This document shows, one piece after another, positions 16,318-25,370 of a stretch of 34,122 nucleotides of DNA. The notes below the pieces were generated by a model that had not been told where the DNA came from, did no database searches, and was given only the letters and a program-made list of their open reading frames with translations. The DNA lies in assembly GCA_902783625.1 (NCBI GenBank), contig CACZRN010000127.1, positions 1-34,122 on the forward strand, written 5' to 3'. Origin of the DNA: an uncultured Prevotellaceae bacterium. GTDB lineage: Bacteria; Bacteroidota; Bacteroidia; Bacteroidales; Bacteroidaceae. The position numbers were made by a program, and so were the translations under genes. Within the stretch, counting starts at the first letter, position 1. Every line of letters begins with the position of its first letter.

Positions 16318-17208
16318 ATGAAAAAAATGGTTATCGTAGCCCTCGCGGCTATCGTTGCAGCAGGATTCGTTTCCTGCAAGAAAGTGGGAAAACTCGGTAA
16401 GAGAGCAAATGTTGAACTGAAGAACGACGTTGACACGTTCGCCTATGCTGTTGGTATGGCACAGACACAGGGTCTGGCTGACTACCTGACAGGCACACTG
16501 GGTGTTGACTCTGCCTATTTCGGTGACTTCCTGAAAGGTCTCGAGGTGAGCGCCAACGAAGGTGCAAGCAAGAAGCACAAGGCTTACAATGCCGGTATCG
16601 CTCTGGGTATGCAGGTGGCCATGATGGCAAAGAACATCAGCATGCAGGTGTACGACGGCGATTCTGCAATGTCGATTCCTATGAAGACCTTCCTCGCTGG
16701 ATTCAAGAACGGTGTGGCAGGAAACTATTTCCTCACAAACCCCGCTGCTGCCAACGAAATAGCTATGGCAAAGATGAGCGCCATCAAGGCTGAGTATGCA
16801 AAGGAGAAGTATAAGGACAACAAGGAAGCCGGTGAGAAGTGGATTGCCGAGAAGGCAAAGGAGAAAGATGTGATGCCGCTTGACTCCACAGGTGTTTACT
16901 ACAAGGTGATTAAGGAAGGTAACGGTCCGATACCTGCCGACACTTCAATGGTTGAGGTGAACTACGAAGGCAAGACCATCGACGGCGAGGTGTTCGACAC
17001 CACAGCAGAAAAGGGCAACCCTGTGACATTCCGCGTGAATCAGGTGATCAAGGGTTGGACAGAGGCCCTCATACGCATGCCGGCAGGCTCGAAGTGGGAA
17101 GTTTACATCCCCGCAGAGCTGGCTTACGGCGAGCGCGCTACAGGCAAGTCAATCAAGCCTTATTCTGCATTGCAGTTCCAAATCGAACTGTTGAGCGTGA
17201 AGAAGTAA
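16318..17208 (+). CDS. FKBP-type peptidyl-prolyl isomerase, lipoprotein
   Basis: The 296-residue protein has a lipoprotein signal (MKKMVIVALAAIVAAGFVSC) with the lipidated Cys at residue 20, so it is anchored in the envelope. An N-terminal FKBP-associated helical domain spans about residues 35-185, and the FKBP domain about 190-296. The catalytic pocket is intact: VNYEGKTIDG, EVFDTT, VIKGWTEAL and LAYGERATG supply the expected Tyr, Asp, Trp and Tyr. Probable role: folding or turnover of periplasmic and outer-membrane proteins. It lies between the cytosolic and the soluble periplasmic FKBP genes. A terminator-like hairpin (17226-17268) follows, so expression of downstream genes may be reduced by partial termination. 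Confidence 0.92.
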   Translation: MKKMVIVALAAIVAAGFVSCKKVGKLGKRANVELKNDVDTFAYAVGMAQTQGLADYLTGTLGVDSAYFGDFLKGLEVSANEGASKKHKAYNAGIALGMQVAMMAKNISMQVYDGDSAMSIPMKTFLAGFKNGVAGNYFLTNPAAANEIAMAKMSAIKAEYAKEKYKDNKEAGEKWIAEKAKEKDVMPLDSTGVYYKVIKEGNGPIPADTSMVEVNYEGKTIDGEVFDTTAEKGNPVTFRVNQVIKGWTEALIRMPAGSKWEVYIPAELAYGERATGKSIKPYSALQFQIELLSVKK

Positions 17209-17225
17209 ATCTTTCATAACTCAAT

Positions 17226-17268
17226 GCCCATTCTCAACCGCAAGGGGGAGAGTGGGCTGCTTTTTTTT
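17226..17268 (+). terminator. Terminator or attenuator between the second and third FKBP genes
   Basis: GCCCATTCTC (17226-17235) pairs with GAGAGTGGGC (17248-17257) over 10 bp with one G-T pair; after TGC there are eight T residues (17261-17268). This is a strong intrinsic terminator shape. Only 21 bp separate it from the next ATG and no promoter fits there, so partial read-through is likely. Confidence 0.75.
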
Positions 17269-17289
17269 AATCGTATTTCAAACGAAGAT

Positions 17290-18300
17290 ATGAAGAAGAC
17301 AATATTACTCATTGCCGCTGTTATGGTGGCTGCCACAGTGGCTGCCCCTGCCTATGCCGGCAAGAAGAAAGACAAGAAGAAAACCGCCGCACCGGTGGTG
17401 GTTGAAGAAGTAGCACCCGTTGAGCCCGTGGTGGAGATTACCGACCACAACGACACACTCAACTACGCAGCAGGTATGAATGCCTCGCGTGGCATGCTCG
17501 ACTACGTGAAGAAGAAATTCAACCTCGACGACGCACACATACCTATGTTCCTCGAAGCATTGAAAGAGGGTGTGGCAAAGTATGAGGATGCCGACTTCAA
17601 GGCACGCAGCGCAGGCCATCAGATTGCCGACGTGCTGAAGCAGAACATCATGAATGTTGTCAATAAAGACATGAAGGGCACCACCGCCACATACAAGGAG
17701 GATGTCTTCATGCGCGGTTTCTTCGACGCAGTGAAAGGCGACAGCAGTGTGTTCAAGGTAAACGATGCCGCAAAGCTTTTCGAAGACGAGATGGCTGAGC
17801 TGAAGAAGGTGCGCGACGAGAAATACAAGCAAGAGAATGCGGACTGGCTCGCTGAGAACAAGACAAAAGAGGGTGTTGTAACCACCGAAAGCGGACTGCA
17901 GTATCGCATAGTGAAAACGGGTAATGGCTTGCTGCCAAACAAAGACGGCAAGGTGACCGTGAAATACGAGGGTAAGCTCATCGACGGCACAGTGTTCGAC
18001 TCGTCATATACCCGCAACCCCGACACCACCACATTCAGTCCCGGACAAGTGATAAAGGGCTGGACAGAGGCATTGCTGATGATGCCCGAGGGCAGCGTGT
18101 GGGAGCTGTATATCCCGCAGGAGTTGGGATACGGTGCACGTGCAGCAGGAAAGATACCGCCATACTCGACACTGATATTCACTGTTGAGGTGGTGAAGGT
18201 GATTCCCCCCGCTGATGTGAGCAACACCACAAGCAGTAAACCGGCAAACACACTCAAGAAGCCGGCTACCGCAATAAAGAAACCGTCAACCAAAAGATAA
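17290..18300 (+). CDS. FKBP-type peptidyl-prolyl isomerase, periplasmic
   Basis: The frame is open from 17224, but that start lies just ahead of the terminator hairpin. The ATG at 17290 opens with a normal signal peptide (MKKTILLIAAVMVAATVAAPAYA, probable cut after residue 23), giving 336 residues. A lysine-rich stretch (GKKKDKKKT) follows the cut site. The helical N-terminal domain covers about 50-185 and the FKBP domain about 195-300, with VKYEGKLIDG, TVFDSS, VIKGWTEAL and LGYGARAAG all intact. A Thr/Lys/Pro-rich tail (about 305-336) is unusual and may contact nucleic acid, peptidoglycan or lipid A phosphates. It is the third FKBP in a row, 18 bp ahead of the ABC exporter. Confidence 0.9.
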   Translation: MKKTILLIAAVMVAATVAAPAYAGKKKDKKKTAAPVVVEEVAPVEPVVEITDHNDTLNYAAGMNASRGMLDYVKKKFNLDDAHIPMFLEALKEGVAKYEDADFKARSAGHQIADVLKQNIMNVVNKDMKGTTATYKEDVFMRGFFDAVKGDSSVFKVNDAAKLFEDEMAELKKVRDEKYKQENADWLAENKTKEGVVTTESGLQYRIVKTGNGLLPNKDGKVTVKYEGKLIDGTVFDSSYTRNPDTTTFSPGQVIKGWTEALLMMPEGSVWELYIPQELGYGARAAGKIPPYSTLIFTVEVVKVIPPADVSNTTSSKPANTLKKPATAIKKPSTKR

Positions 18301-18318
18301 CAAATTCCACTACACACG

Positions 18319-20148
18319 ATGAGGGAATTCATGCAAGTGTTGCGCCGATTTGTGCCACCATATAAGAAATATCTGGTGCTCTCGGTTGTGTTCAATATCC
18401 TTTCCGCCGTACTCAACATCTTCTCGTTTACGGCACTCATTCCTATCCTTAACATACTCTTCAATGTTGAGGAAGCCAACATACCCGCCAACTTGATGGC
18501 GTGGGACTGGGGGAATGCCAAGGAAGTGATACTGAACAACATGAACTACTATGTGCAGCATCTGGTGGAGAGCGTAGGAGCATCAACCACGCTGCTCATC
18601 CTCGGCGCAATAATTGCAGTGATGACATTCCTGAAGACGGCAGCCTATTTCCTCTCATCGGCAACGATAATACCCATTCGCACCGGTGTTGTGCGCGACA
18701 TACGCAATCAACTCTACGAGAAGATAACATCGCTCTCGCTCGGATTCTTCAGCGAAGAGCGCAAGGGTGACATCATTGCACGCATGAGCGGCGATGTGCA
18801 AGAGATAGAAAACTCAATCATGTCGTCGATAGACATGCTCTTCAAGAATCCTATCCTCATCATCGCCTATTTCGGTACACTGCTCTTCATATCGTGGCAA
18901 CTGACACTGTTTACCATAGTATTTGTGCCCATCTTCGGCTGGTTTATGGGCTTTGTAGGCCGTAAGCTAAAGCAGAAGAGCATAAAGGCACAATCGCTGT
19001 GGAGCGACACCATGAGCCAAGTGGAAGAGACACTCGGCGGACTGAGAATCATCAAGGCTTTCTGTGCCGAGGATAAGATGAACAGCCGCTTCGACCGCAT
19101 CAACAGCGAATACCGCGATCACATAATGCGAGTGAACATACGCCAGCAGCTTGCCCACCCCATGAGCGAGTTCCTGGGCACGGTGATGATTGTCATCGTG
19201 CTGTGGGTGGGAGGCATTCTGGTGCTAAACAATCACGTGCTGAGCGGACCGGTGTTTATATTCTATCTCGTCATGCTCTACTCCATCATCAATCCGCTGA
19301 AGGAATTCTCGAGGGCAAGCTATAACATACCCAAGGGCTTGGCATCGATGGAGCGCGTTGACAGGATTCTGCTTGCCGAGAAAGACATAAAAGAGAGCGA
19401 AAACCCACTGCATATCGGTGCGTTTGAACGAGAGATAGAATTCCGAAACGTATCGTTCCGCTACAGTGAGAAATGGGTACTCCGCAACATCAACCTCGTC
19501 ATTCCCAAAGGCAAGACGATAGCACTCGTAGGGCAAAGCGGCAGCGGAAAATCGACAATGGTTGACCTCATACCGCGCTACTACGATGTGCAAGAGGGTG
19601 AAGTGCTTATCGACGGCATCAATGTGAAAGATCTCGGAATACACGATCTGCGGCTGCTCATCGGCAACGTGAACCAAGAGGCTATCCTCTTCAACGACAC
19701 TTTCTACAACAACATCACGTTTGGTGTAGACAATGCCACACAGGAAGAGGTAGAGCAGGCAGCGCGCATAGCCAATGCCCACGACTTCATCGTGCAGAGT
19801 GAGCACGGCTATCAGACGAGTATCGGTGACCGCGGAAGCCGTTTGAGCGGTGGACAGCGACAGCGTATATCCATTGCCCGTGCAATACTGAAAAACCCAC
19901 CGATTCTTATCCTCGACGAGGCAACCTCAGCACTCGACACCGAGAGCGAGCGACTGGTGCAGGATGCACTCGAGCGACTAATGAAGACTCGCACCACCAT
20001 AGCCATCGCACACCGACTGTCAACCATCAAGAATGCCGACGAGATTTATGTGCTTCACGATGGGCAGATAGTGGAGCGTGGCACACACGACAACCTCATG
20101 CAGACAGATGGATACTATCGCCGTCTGCACGACATGCAGCAGGTGTGA
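18319..20148 (+). CDS. ABC transporter, fused permease and ATPase (MsbA-like lipid exporter)
   Basis: The 609-residue half-transporter has a six-helix ABC type I exporter membrane domain (about residues 15-320) and a nucleotide-binding domain (about 355-609). Walker A is GQSGSGKST (about 405-413), the signature LSGGQRQR lies near 509, Walker B is ILILDEATSALD near 527, and the H-loop His is in IAIAHRLS. It should work as a homodimer in the inner membrane. The general architecture and length are those of MsbA. The next gene is an LpxL-like acyltransferase, which supports a role in lipid A or glycolipid flipping, but drug or peptide export cannot be excluded. It begins 18 bp after the third FKBP gene, suggesting one transcript. 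Confidence 0.9.
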   Translation: MREFMQVLRRFVPPYKKYLVLSVVFNILSAVLNIFSFTALIPILNILFNVEEANIPANLMAWDWGNAKEVILNNMNYYVQHLVESVGASTTLLILGAIIAVMTFLKTAAYFLSSATIIPIRTGVVRDIRNQLYEKITSLSLGFFSEERKGDIIARMSGDVQEIENSIMSSIDMLFKNPILIIAYFGTLLFISWQLTLFTIVFVPIFGWFMGFVGRKLKQKSIKAQSLWSDTMSQVEETLGGLRIIKAFCAEDKMNSRFDRINSEYRDHIMRVNIRQQLAHPMSEFLGTVMIVIVLWVGGILVLNNHVLSGPVFIFYLVMLYSIINPLKEFSRASYNIPKGLASMERVDRILLAEKDIKESENPLHIGAFEREIEFRNVSFRYSEKWVLRNINLVIPKGKTIALVGQSGSGKSTMVDLIPRYYDVQEGEVLIDGINVKDLGIHDLRLLIGNVNQEAILFNDTFYNNITFGVDNATQEEVEQAARIANAHDFIVQSEHGYQTSIGDRGSRLSGGQRQRISIARAILKNPPILILDEATSALDTESERLVQDALERLMKTRTTIAIAHRLSTIKNADEIYVLHDGQIVERGTHDNLMQTDGYYRRLHDMQQV

Positions 20149-20181
20149 GGGTAGAGTTAATAGCGTAGAGTTTAGAGTGAA

Positions 20182-21144
20182 ATGAAGACGATTATCAGAT
20201 TTATCTACAAAGTGCTTGCAGGCATGCTGTTTGTTGTGCTGTGGCTGTTTTCTTTGCTGCCACTGCGCATCGGATTTATTCTTTCCGACGGCATGTATTA
20301 CATCGTCTATTACCTTGTACGCTACCGCAGGCATGTAGTTAGGAAAAATCTCACTTCGTCGTTTCCGGAAAAGAGCAGTGCCGAGATTGTAGGCATTGAG
20401 AAACAATTCTATCACTGGTTCTGCGACTATATCGTAGAGACATTCAAGATGATGACCATCAGCCGCAGCGAGATGGCACGCCGCATGACATTCACTGGCA
20501 TGGACACGATGAAGCAATGCATCGAAGAAGGGCAGTCGGTGGCTATCTTCCTGGGGCATTACTGCAACTGGGAATGGATAAGCACCCTACCCTTGGCAGC
20601 CCCTGAGAAGGCTCTCTGTGCAGAGTTGTATCACCCACTCGAGAACCCTGAGTTCAACAACCTCTTCCTCTACATGCGTCAGCGTTTTGGCTCAGTGTGT
20701 CTGCCTATGCACGAGGCACTGCGCCACATAATAAAATACCGCAACGAGGGGCAACCGCTTATCGTGGGGTATATTGCCGATCAGAAGCCATTGTGGCACA
20801 ACATGCACTTCTGGATGCCATTCCTCGGCCATGACACACCCATGCTCACAGGCTCCGACCGCATAGTGCAGCGCATGGATCAGGCTGTTTTCTACGGTGA
20901 GGTGTCGCGACCAAAGCGAGGATACTATGTCTGCGAGATGAAACTCGTCACCCGCCATCCGAAAGAGCTTGGCGAGTATGGCATCACCGAGGCATATATG
21001 ACTCGCCTCGAGAACACCATCCGACAGCACCCAGCCTATTGGCTGTGGAGCCACGATCGCTGGTCGAGAACACGTGAGGAGTTCGATCAACGCTTCTATG
21101 AAAAAGACGGCAAGGTGTTCGAGAAAACAGAAAGCAAAGAATAA
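20182..21144 (+). CDS. LpxL-like lysophospholipid/lipid A acyltransferase
   Basis: The 320-residue protein has an N-terminal membrane helix (about residues 12-30) and the acyltransferase motif HYCNWE (His126 to Glu131, H-X4-E), preceded by SVAIFLG. A second block, PMLTGSDRIVQRMDQAVFYG (about 220-239), matches the later conserved region of the family. It would attach a secondary acyl chain to a lipid A precursor or a related lipid on the inner face of the inner membrane. Placement directly after an MsbA-like exporter fits, since acylation precedes flipping. A 33-bp gap with tagagt-type short repeats separates them. Ornithine-lipid acylation is an alternative for this family in Bacteroidota. 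Confidence 0.88.
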   Translation: MKTIIRFIYKVLAGMLFVVLWLFSLLPLRIGFILSDGMYYIVYYLVRYRRHVVRKNLTSSFPEKSSAEIVGIEKQFYHWFCDYIVETFKMMTISRSEMARRMTFTGMDTMKQCIEEGQSVAIFLGHYCNWEWISTLPLAAPEKALCAELYHPLENPEFNNLFLYMRQRFGSVCLPMHEALRHIIKYRNEGQPLIVGYIADQKPLWHNMHFWMPFLGHDTPMLTGSDRIVQRMDQAVFYGEVSRPKRGYYVCEMKLVTRHPKELGEYGITEAYMTRLENTIRQHPAYWLWSHDRWSRTREEFDQRFYEKDGKVFEKTESKE

Positions 21145-21169
21145 CACAAAAACAACCATTTCCTGAACC

Positions 21170-23773
21170 ATGAAAAAAACTACACTCTTACTATCCGCTG
21201 CGCTTTCTTTCATGAGTTTTTCAACAATGGCGCAGGATAATCCCACCACACTACCGCCATCACTCAGCGGTATCTACCCGTCGCTTGCCTATGTAAACGA
21301 TGAAGGGGAATGCGGTACCGGTGCTGTTGTACCATGGGCTGACAGGCTGTGGATTGTCACCTACGGACCCCATTCGCCATTCGGTTCAAACGATAAACTC
21401 TACGAGATAACTCCCTCGCTGCAGATTACTCCACGCATGGAAAGCGTGGGAGGCACACATGCCAATCGATTCATCCACCGCAAGACAGGGCAACTCGTCA
21501 TCGGACCATATCTTGTTGATAGCCAACGCAATATGCGCGCTATAAGTCCCAATGTGATGCCTGGACGACTCACAGGTACATGTATGAGTCTGAGCGACTC
21601 AGCAAACAAGGTGATGATGGCCACGATGGAGCAAGGTTTTTACGAGGTGGATGTAAACACACTCAACGTCAACACCATCTCCCCTGACGGTAATCTGCTT
21701 CATCGCGAGGGTGCTCCCACCATCAACGGCTCGCTATGCAAAGGTGTTCACGGCAAGGGATTCTACTCGGGGCAAGGGGTTTATGTCTATGCCAACAATG
21801 GCGAAGACTCCGACGAGGCGCTCAAAAACCCCACCATTGAGTCGGGCTCTCTATCGGAATACGACGGAAAGGAATGGCATCTCATTCGCCGCAATCAATT
21901 CACAGAGGTGACTGGTCCGTCGGGTGTTTATGGTCCGTCGCATCCTGATACCGACCCTATATGGTCGATGGGATGGGATAGCAAATCGCTTATCCTCGCT
22001 GTGCGCTCAAAGCAACGGGGATGGGAATTCTTCCGACTGCCAAAGGCAAGTCATGCCTACGACGGTGCACATGGATGGAACACCGAATGGCCACGTATAA
22101 GAGATGTTGGCGAGTGGTCAGGTAAGAATCTTCTCATGACCATGCACGGCATGTTCTGGCAATTTCCGGCATCGTTCACTGCCACATCATCGGCAGGTAT
22201 ACGACCGCTATCAGCTTATCTGAAAGTCATCGGCGACTTTGCAAAATGGAACAGTCACATCGTCTTCGGATGCGACGACACGGCAAAGAATCAATTCCTT
22301 AACCACCGTAGTCAAAAGGGTGACGTGCCAGCACCGGGGCGTTCATGCTCAAATCTCTGGTTCACAACGCTCTCAGATATATCCCACCTCGGTGCTACCA
22401 CCGCTGACGGAGCTGTGTGGCAAAACGAGCAAGTGGAGGCTGGAGTGCCGTCGGAACCGATGCTCATCGGCGGTTGGCGACATCGGCAGGCATGGATAAG
22501 CAACAAAGGAACACAGCGCACTCAATATACATTCGAAATCGACAAGAAAGGCGACGGCACATGGACACCGCTTACCACTGTCAGCGTCGATGGCGGCTGC
22601 TCGATGCAGATGATGCTGAAAAACACCAAAGCTGAATGGATTCGCGTGGTTACCGATAAACCGACAACCACCACGGTGATGTTCACGTTCGCCGCAGAGC
22701 CGATGAGCGATGCAGCACGGAAAAAATATCAACTGCGCAGCACCCAGCTGTTTAAAGGCTTGGCAACGACAAGCTCGCGCACTTCTATCGGTGGCAAGCT
22801 GCTCAGCCTCGACGGCGACACACGCAGAATGGCAGTGCTCGTCGAAAATACCATGCTCGGCAACACTACCCCATCGGGATGCTACACCCTCGACGCGTCG
22901 CTCACATTGTCGAGAGAGAGTTTGTTGACAAGCGACAAGCAGCTGCGCGACCGACTATCAACGAAAACCACTGGTGCCACAGTCGACTCATTGAGTATCC
23001 TCATCACCGACGACAGTGGACGTCGATGGCGACTGCCTATTGCCGACGACTATCTGGCACAGCTTTCGAGCGAAGGGCAGACACGCATCTGCCGCGAGGT
23101 AGTCACAGAGCGCGACCTGTTTAACTTTGGCGGCACATTCTTCGAACTGCCTGCCGAGAATGCAGGGGGATTTGCCATGATACGCCCCATAGCATCGCAT
23201 CACTACCGCATCGGCGACTATGCCTCTTTCTGTGGATTACTCATCATGACAGGTATCGACACCGAGACGACCGGCAATCCACACATCATCCGCTCGACAG
23301 ACAAGCACTCCGCCGTGTGGGCAGGGGCCATCGACGATCTGTGGATGATGGGGCAGCCCATGGGACACGGCTCACTATGGCGACACACACACATTCACGC
23401 AAAGGAATACAGCGACCCCTTCCTCGTGGGATTCTACGAACAAAAGACCATCAAACTGACAAACCACTCCACACACCCCGTCACCTTCACCATCGAAGCC
23501 GACCCCAACGGCAGCGGCGAATGGATGACGTGCGAAGAGATAACCGTCAAGGGTGGTAAGCGCGAAAGCCATACCTTTCCTGCTTCGTTTCAGGCAAGAT
23601 GGCTCAGGGTATGTGCCGATGCCGATGTGGTGGCAACAGTTGATGTCGATTGCAACTACCGCCAGCCACGACAACTCGATCCCCTACCCGATAATCCTAG
23701 CTTGATAGGGCGCGGCGTGATGGTTGTCACACCAAACAACTCATATTCAAATGTCCCTGGCGCACGTAGGTAA
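21170..23773 (+). CDS. Large exported protein of unknown function
   Basis: I do not recognise this 867-residue protein. It has a signal peptide (MKKTTLLLSAALSFMSFSTMA, cut before QDN). The N-terminal half is rich in Trp, Gly and short beta-strand patterns such as VVPWADRLWIVTYGPHSPFG and NEWPRIRDVG-like segments, which would suit a beta-propeller. The C-terminal half has repeated beta-sandwich-like stretches, each with similar wording about added uncertainty values typical of Ig-like modules: KKGDGTWTPLTTVSV near 460 and DPNGSGEWMTCEEITV near 785. There is no transmembrane anchor and no lipobox Cys, so it is probably soluble in the periplasm or secreted. It starts 25 bp after the acyltransferase gene and ends the plus-strand envelope run. 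Enzymatic function cannot be assigned. Confidence 0.8.
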   Translation: MKKTTLLLSAALSFMSFSTMAQDNPTTLPPSLSGIYPSLAYVNDEGECGTGAVVPWADRLWIVTYGPHSPFGSNDKLYEITPSLQITPRMESVGGTHANRFIHRKTGQLVIGPYLVDSQRNMRAISPNVMPGRLTGTCMSLSDSANKVMMATMEQGFYEVDVNTLNVNTISPDGNLLHREGAPTINGSLCKGVHGKGFYSGQGVYVYANNGEDSDEALKNPTIESGSLSEYDGKEWHLIRRNQFTEVTGPSGVYGPSHPDTDPIWSMGWDSKSLILAVRSKQRGWEFFRLPKASHAYDGAHGWNTEWPRIRDVGEWSGKNLLMTMHGMFWQFPASFTATSSAGIRPLSAYLKVIGDFAKWNSHIVFGCDDTAKNQFLNHRSQKGDVPAPGRSCSNLWFTTLSDISHLGATTADGAVWQNEQVEAGVPSEPMLIGGWRHRQAWISNKGTQRTQYTFEIDKKGDGTWTPLTTVSVDGGCSMQMMLKNTKAEWIRVVTDKPTTTTVMFTFAAEPMSDAARKKYQLRSTQLFKGLATTSSRTSIGGKLLSLDGDTRRMAVLVENTMLGNTTPSGCYTLDASLTLSRESLLTSDKQLRDRLSTKTTGATVDSLSILITDDSGRRWRLPIADDYLAQLSSEGQTRICREVVTERDLFNFGGTFFELPAENAGGFAMIRPIASHHYRIGDYASFCGLLIMTGIDTETTGNPHIIRSTDKHSAVWAGAIDDLWMMGQPMGHGSLWRHTHIHAKEYSDPFLVGFYEQKTIKLTNHSTHPVTFTIEADPNGSGEWMTCEEITVKGGKRESHTFPASFQARWLRVCADADVVATVDVDCNYRQPRQLDPLPDNPSLIGRGVMVVTPNNSYSNVPGARR

Positions 23774-23885
23774 TACGGCAGCAAGATAACCACACACGCA
23801 ACAGAAACACGCGTTGCTGAGCAGAGCGAAAAATATCTCTGTTCTCTATTGTCTTATAAACAAAAAGAATAACTTGCTGACATGT

Positions 23886-23995
23886 ATTTCATTAAAGGGC
23901 CTCTTTAATGCAACATAAGGGCCTCTTTTGTGAAATATAAAAGCCTCTTTTGTGCAACATAAGAGGCTCTTTTGTGCAACATAAGAGGCTCTTTT
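23886..23995. repeat. 22-bp tandem repeat array, 5 units (copy C)
   Basis: Five contiguous 22-bp units lie at 23886-23907, 23908-23929, 23930-23951, 23952-23973 and 23974-23995. The last two are identical and begin GTGCAACATAAGAGGCTCTT. They share the AAGAGGCTCTTT core with the arrays at 7728 and 15324. The array fills most of the gap between two converging genes (23773 and 24006) and ends 10 bp before the stop codon of the second LRR gene. Confidence 0.9.
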
Positions 23996-24005
23996 GATGC
24001 GACTG

Positions 24006-25232
24006 TTATCTCCCCAGAATGATATCTATGAGGGCTGTGACGTCGGCAATTGTGATTAGCGAGTCGCCATTGATGTCGGCACAATCATGGTCGTAGAGGT
24101 AGGGCTCTGTGGCATCTTTGCCGAGGATGATGTCTATAAGTGCCGTGACATCGCCGATGTTGATAAATCCGTCTTTGTTTACGTCGGCATTGGCAATCTC
24201 TACGATAACTTTAAACTCCTTCCAAACCTCGGCTTCCTTGTATGCTGCCTTGCTGCCACGGGGCACATAGAGCGTGGCATTCTTGCGGTTACTGAAGACG
24301 TATTGGGTAATTGCCAGGGGTTCCTCAATATCGACTGTGACTTTAGTAAGGTTGTTGCAAGCACCGAATGCGGCGGTGCCGATGGCTGTCACTGATCTGG
24401 GGATGAAGACCTCTGTCAAGTTGGTGCCCAGCGAGAATGCTCCCGTGCCGATGGTTTCCACACCGTAGGGGATGGTGACCGTCGTCTGGCTGCCGCACTG
24501 CGAGAATGCTCTGTCGCCAAGAGTCTTCACAGTGGCGGGGAGAGAGATTGACATGAGACTGCTGCAGCCGTTGAAAGCATCGTTTCCGATGGCTGTCACA
24601 CCGTCGGGGATGGTGATGGCGGGGAGGCTGGTGCATTTCTCAAAAGCCTTAACACCGATGCTTGTCACCGACTTGGGGATAAAGACATCTGTCAGGCTGC
24701 TGCAGCCGGTGAACGTAAAGTCGCTGATGGCTGTAAGGCTGGAGGGGATGGTGACGGCGGTAAGGCTGGTGCAGTTTTGGAAAGCATACACACCGATGGA
24801 TGTCACCGACGTAGGGATATCTATCGATTTAAGATTGCTGCACTCCGAGAAGGCATACATCCCGACTGTTGTTATGTGGTCAGGGATTTCATACGATGTG
24901 AGGCCTGTGCAATGAGAAAACGCATTGTTACCAAAGCTCGTCACACTGGTGGGGAGGGTTACCGATGTCAGATTGCTGCAATACTGGAATGCCCAGTGAC
25001 CGATGGCTGTCACCTTGTAGGTAGTGCCATTGTGGGTAACGGTCTCAGGAATGACGACATCGCCTGAATAAGCAGGAGTGTTATTCGTCCCGTTTAGTAG
25101 ATAAGTCACTGTGGCTTCTGAGCCAGAGAAAATGTAGTAGATGCCACCGACTTGTGCATCATAGGCAGATGCCTCTTTCGCAAAGACACATAGGAAAAGG
25201 GTTAGCGAAAGGGCAAAGAATGTTTGTTTCAT
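24006..25232 (-). CDS. BspA-like leucine-rich-repeat secreted protein with C-terminal dockerin domain (paralogue)
   Basis: The 408-residue protein opens with a signal peptide (MKQTFFALSLTLFLCVFAKE, ending ASA). The ATG at 25232 is preferred to a TTG three codons upstream. Nine consecutive 23-residue LRR_5 repeats occupy about residues 88-294, for example LTAVTIPSSLTAISDFTFTG. The C-terminal 62 residues contain two dockerin-type calcium loops, DVNKDGFINIGDVTALIDII and DINGDSLITIADVTALIDII. It shares architecture, repeat type and signal peptide style with the protein at 6473-7639, but the dockerin sequences differ (IGDVTALIDIILG versus TADIQVIINEM). Expected role is adhesion or surface binding. 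The gene is monocistronic with its own promoter at 25281-25311. Confidence 0.9.
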   Translation of the reverse strand: MKQTFFALSLTLFLCVFAKEASAYDAQVGGIYYIFSGSEATVTYLLNGTNNTPAYSGDVVIPETVTHNGTTYKVTAIGHWAFQYCSNLTSVTLPTSVTSFGNNAFSHCTGLTSYEIPDHITTVGMYAFSECSNLKSIDIPTSVTSIGVYAFQNCTSLTAVTIPSSLTAISDFTFTGCSSLTDVFIPKSVTSIGVKAFEKCTSLPAITIPDGVTAIGNDAFNGCSSLMSISLPATVKTLGDRAFSQCGSQTTVTIPYGVETIGTGAFSLGTNLTEVFIPRSVTAIGTAAFGACNNLTKVTVDIEEPLAITQYVFSNRKNATLYVPRGSKAAYKEAEVWKEFKVIVEIANADVNKDGFINIGDVTALIDIILGKDATEPYLYDHDCADINGDSLITIADVTALIDIILGR

Positions 25233-25280
25233 CGTTATCAATTACAGATGCTTTTACTTGTCGCCTTTTGGAAGACAGTG

Positions 25281-25311
25281 CAAAGGAAAACCTTTTAATT
25301 CTATCTGCAAA
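25281..25311 (-). promoter_or_regulatory. Promoter of the second LRR/dockerin gene
   Basis: On the minus strand TTTG (25311-25308) and TTCCTTTG (25288-25281) are 19 bp apart; the -7 box departs from TAnnTTTG at one base. The start near 25274 gives a leader of about 42 nt. Confidence 0.65.
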
Positions 25312-25370
25312 AATAAAAATGAATAATTATAAAAAATTACATATAAGGATGTGAATATGTCGGGAATGAG

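Noticed and set aside
17224..17289. Upstream in-frame start for the third FKBP gene
   Set aside because: The extension spans the terminator hairpin and T run, while ATG 17290 begins a clean signal peptide.
23886..23995. CRISPR-like array
   Set aside because: The 22-bp units are contiguous with no unique spacers and no cas genes are nearby.
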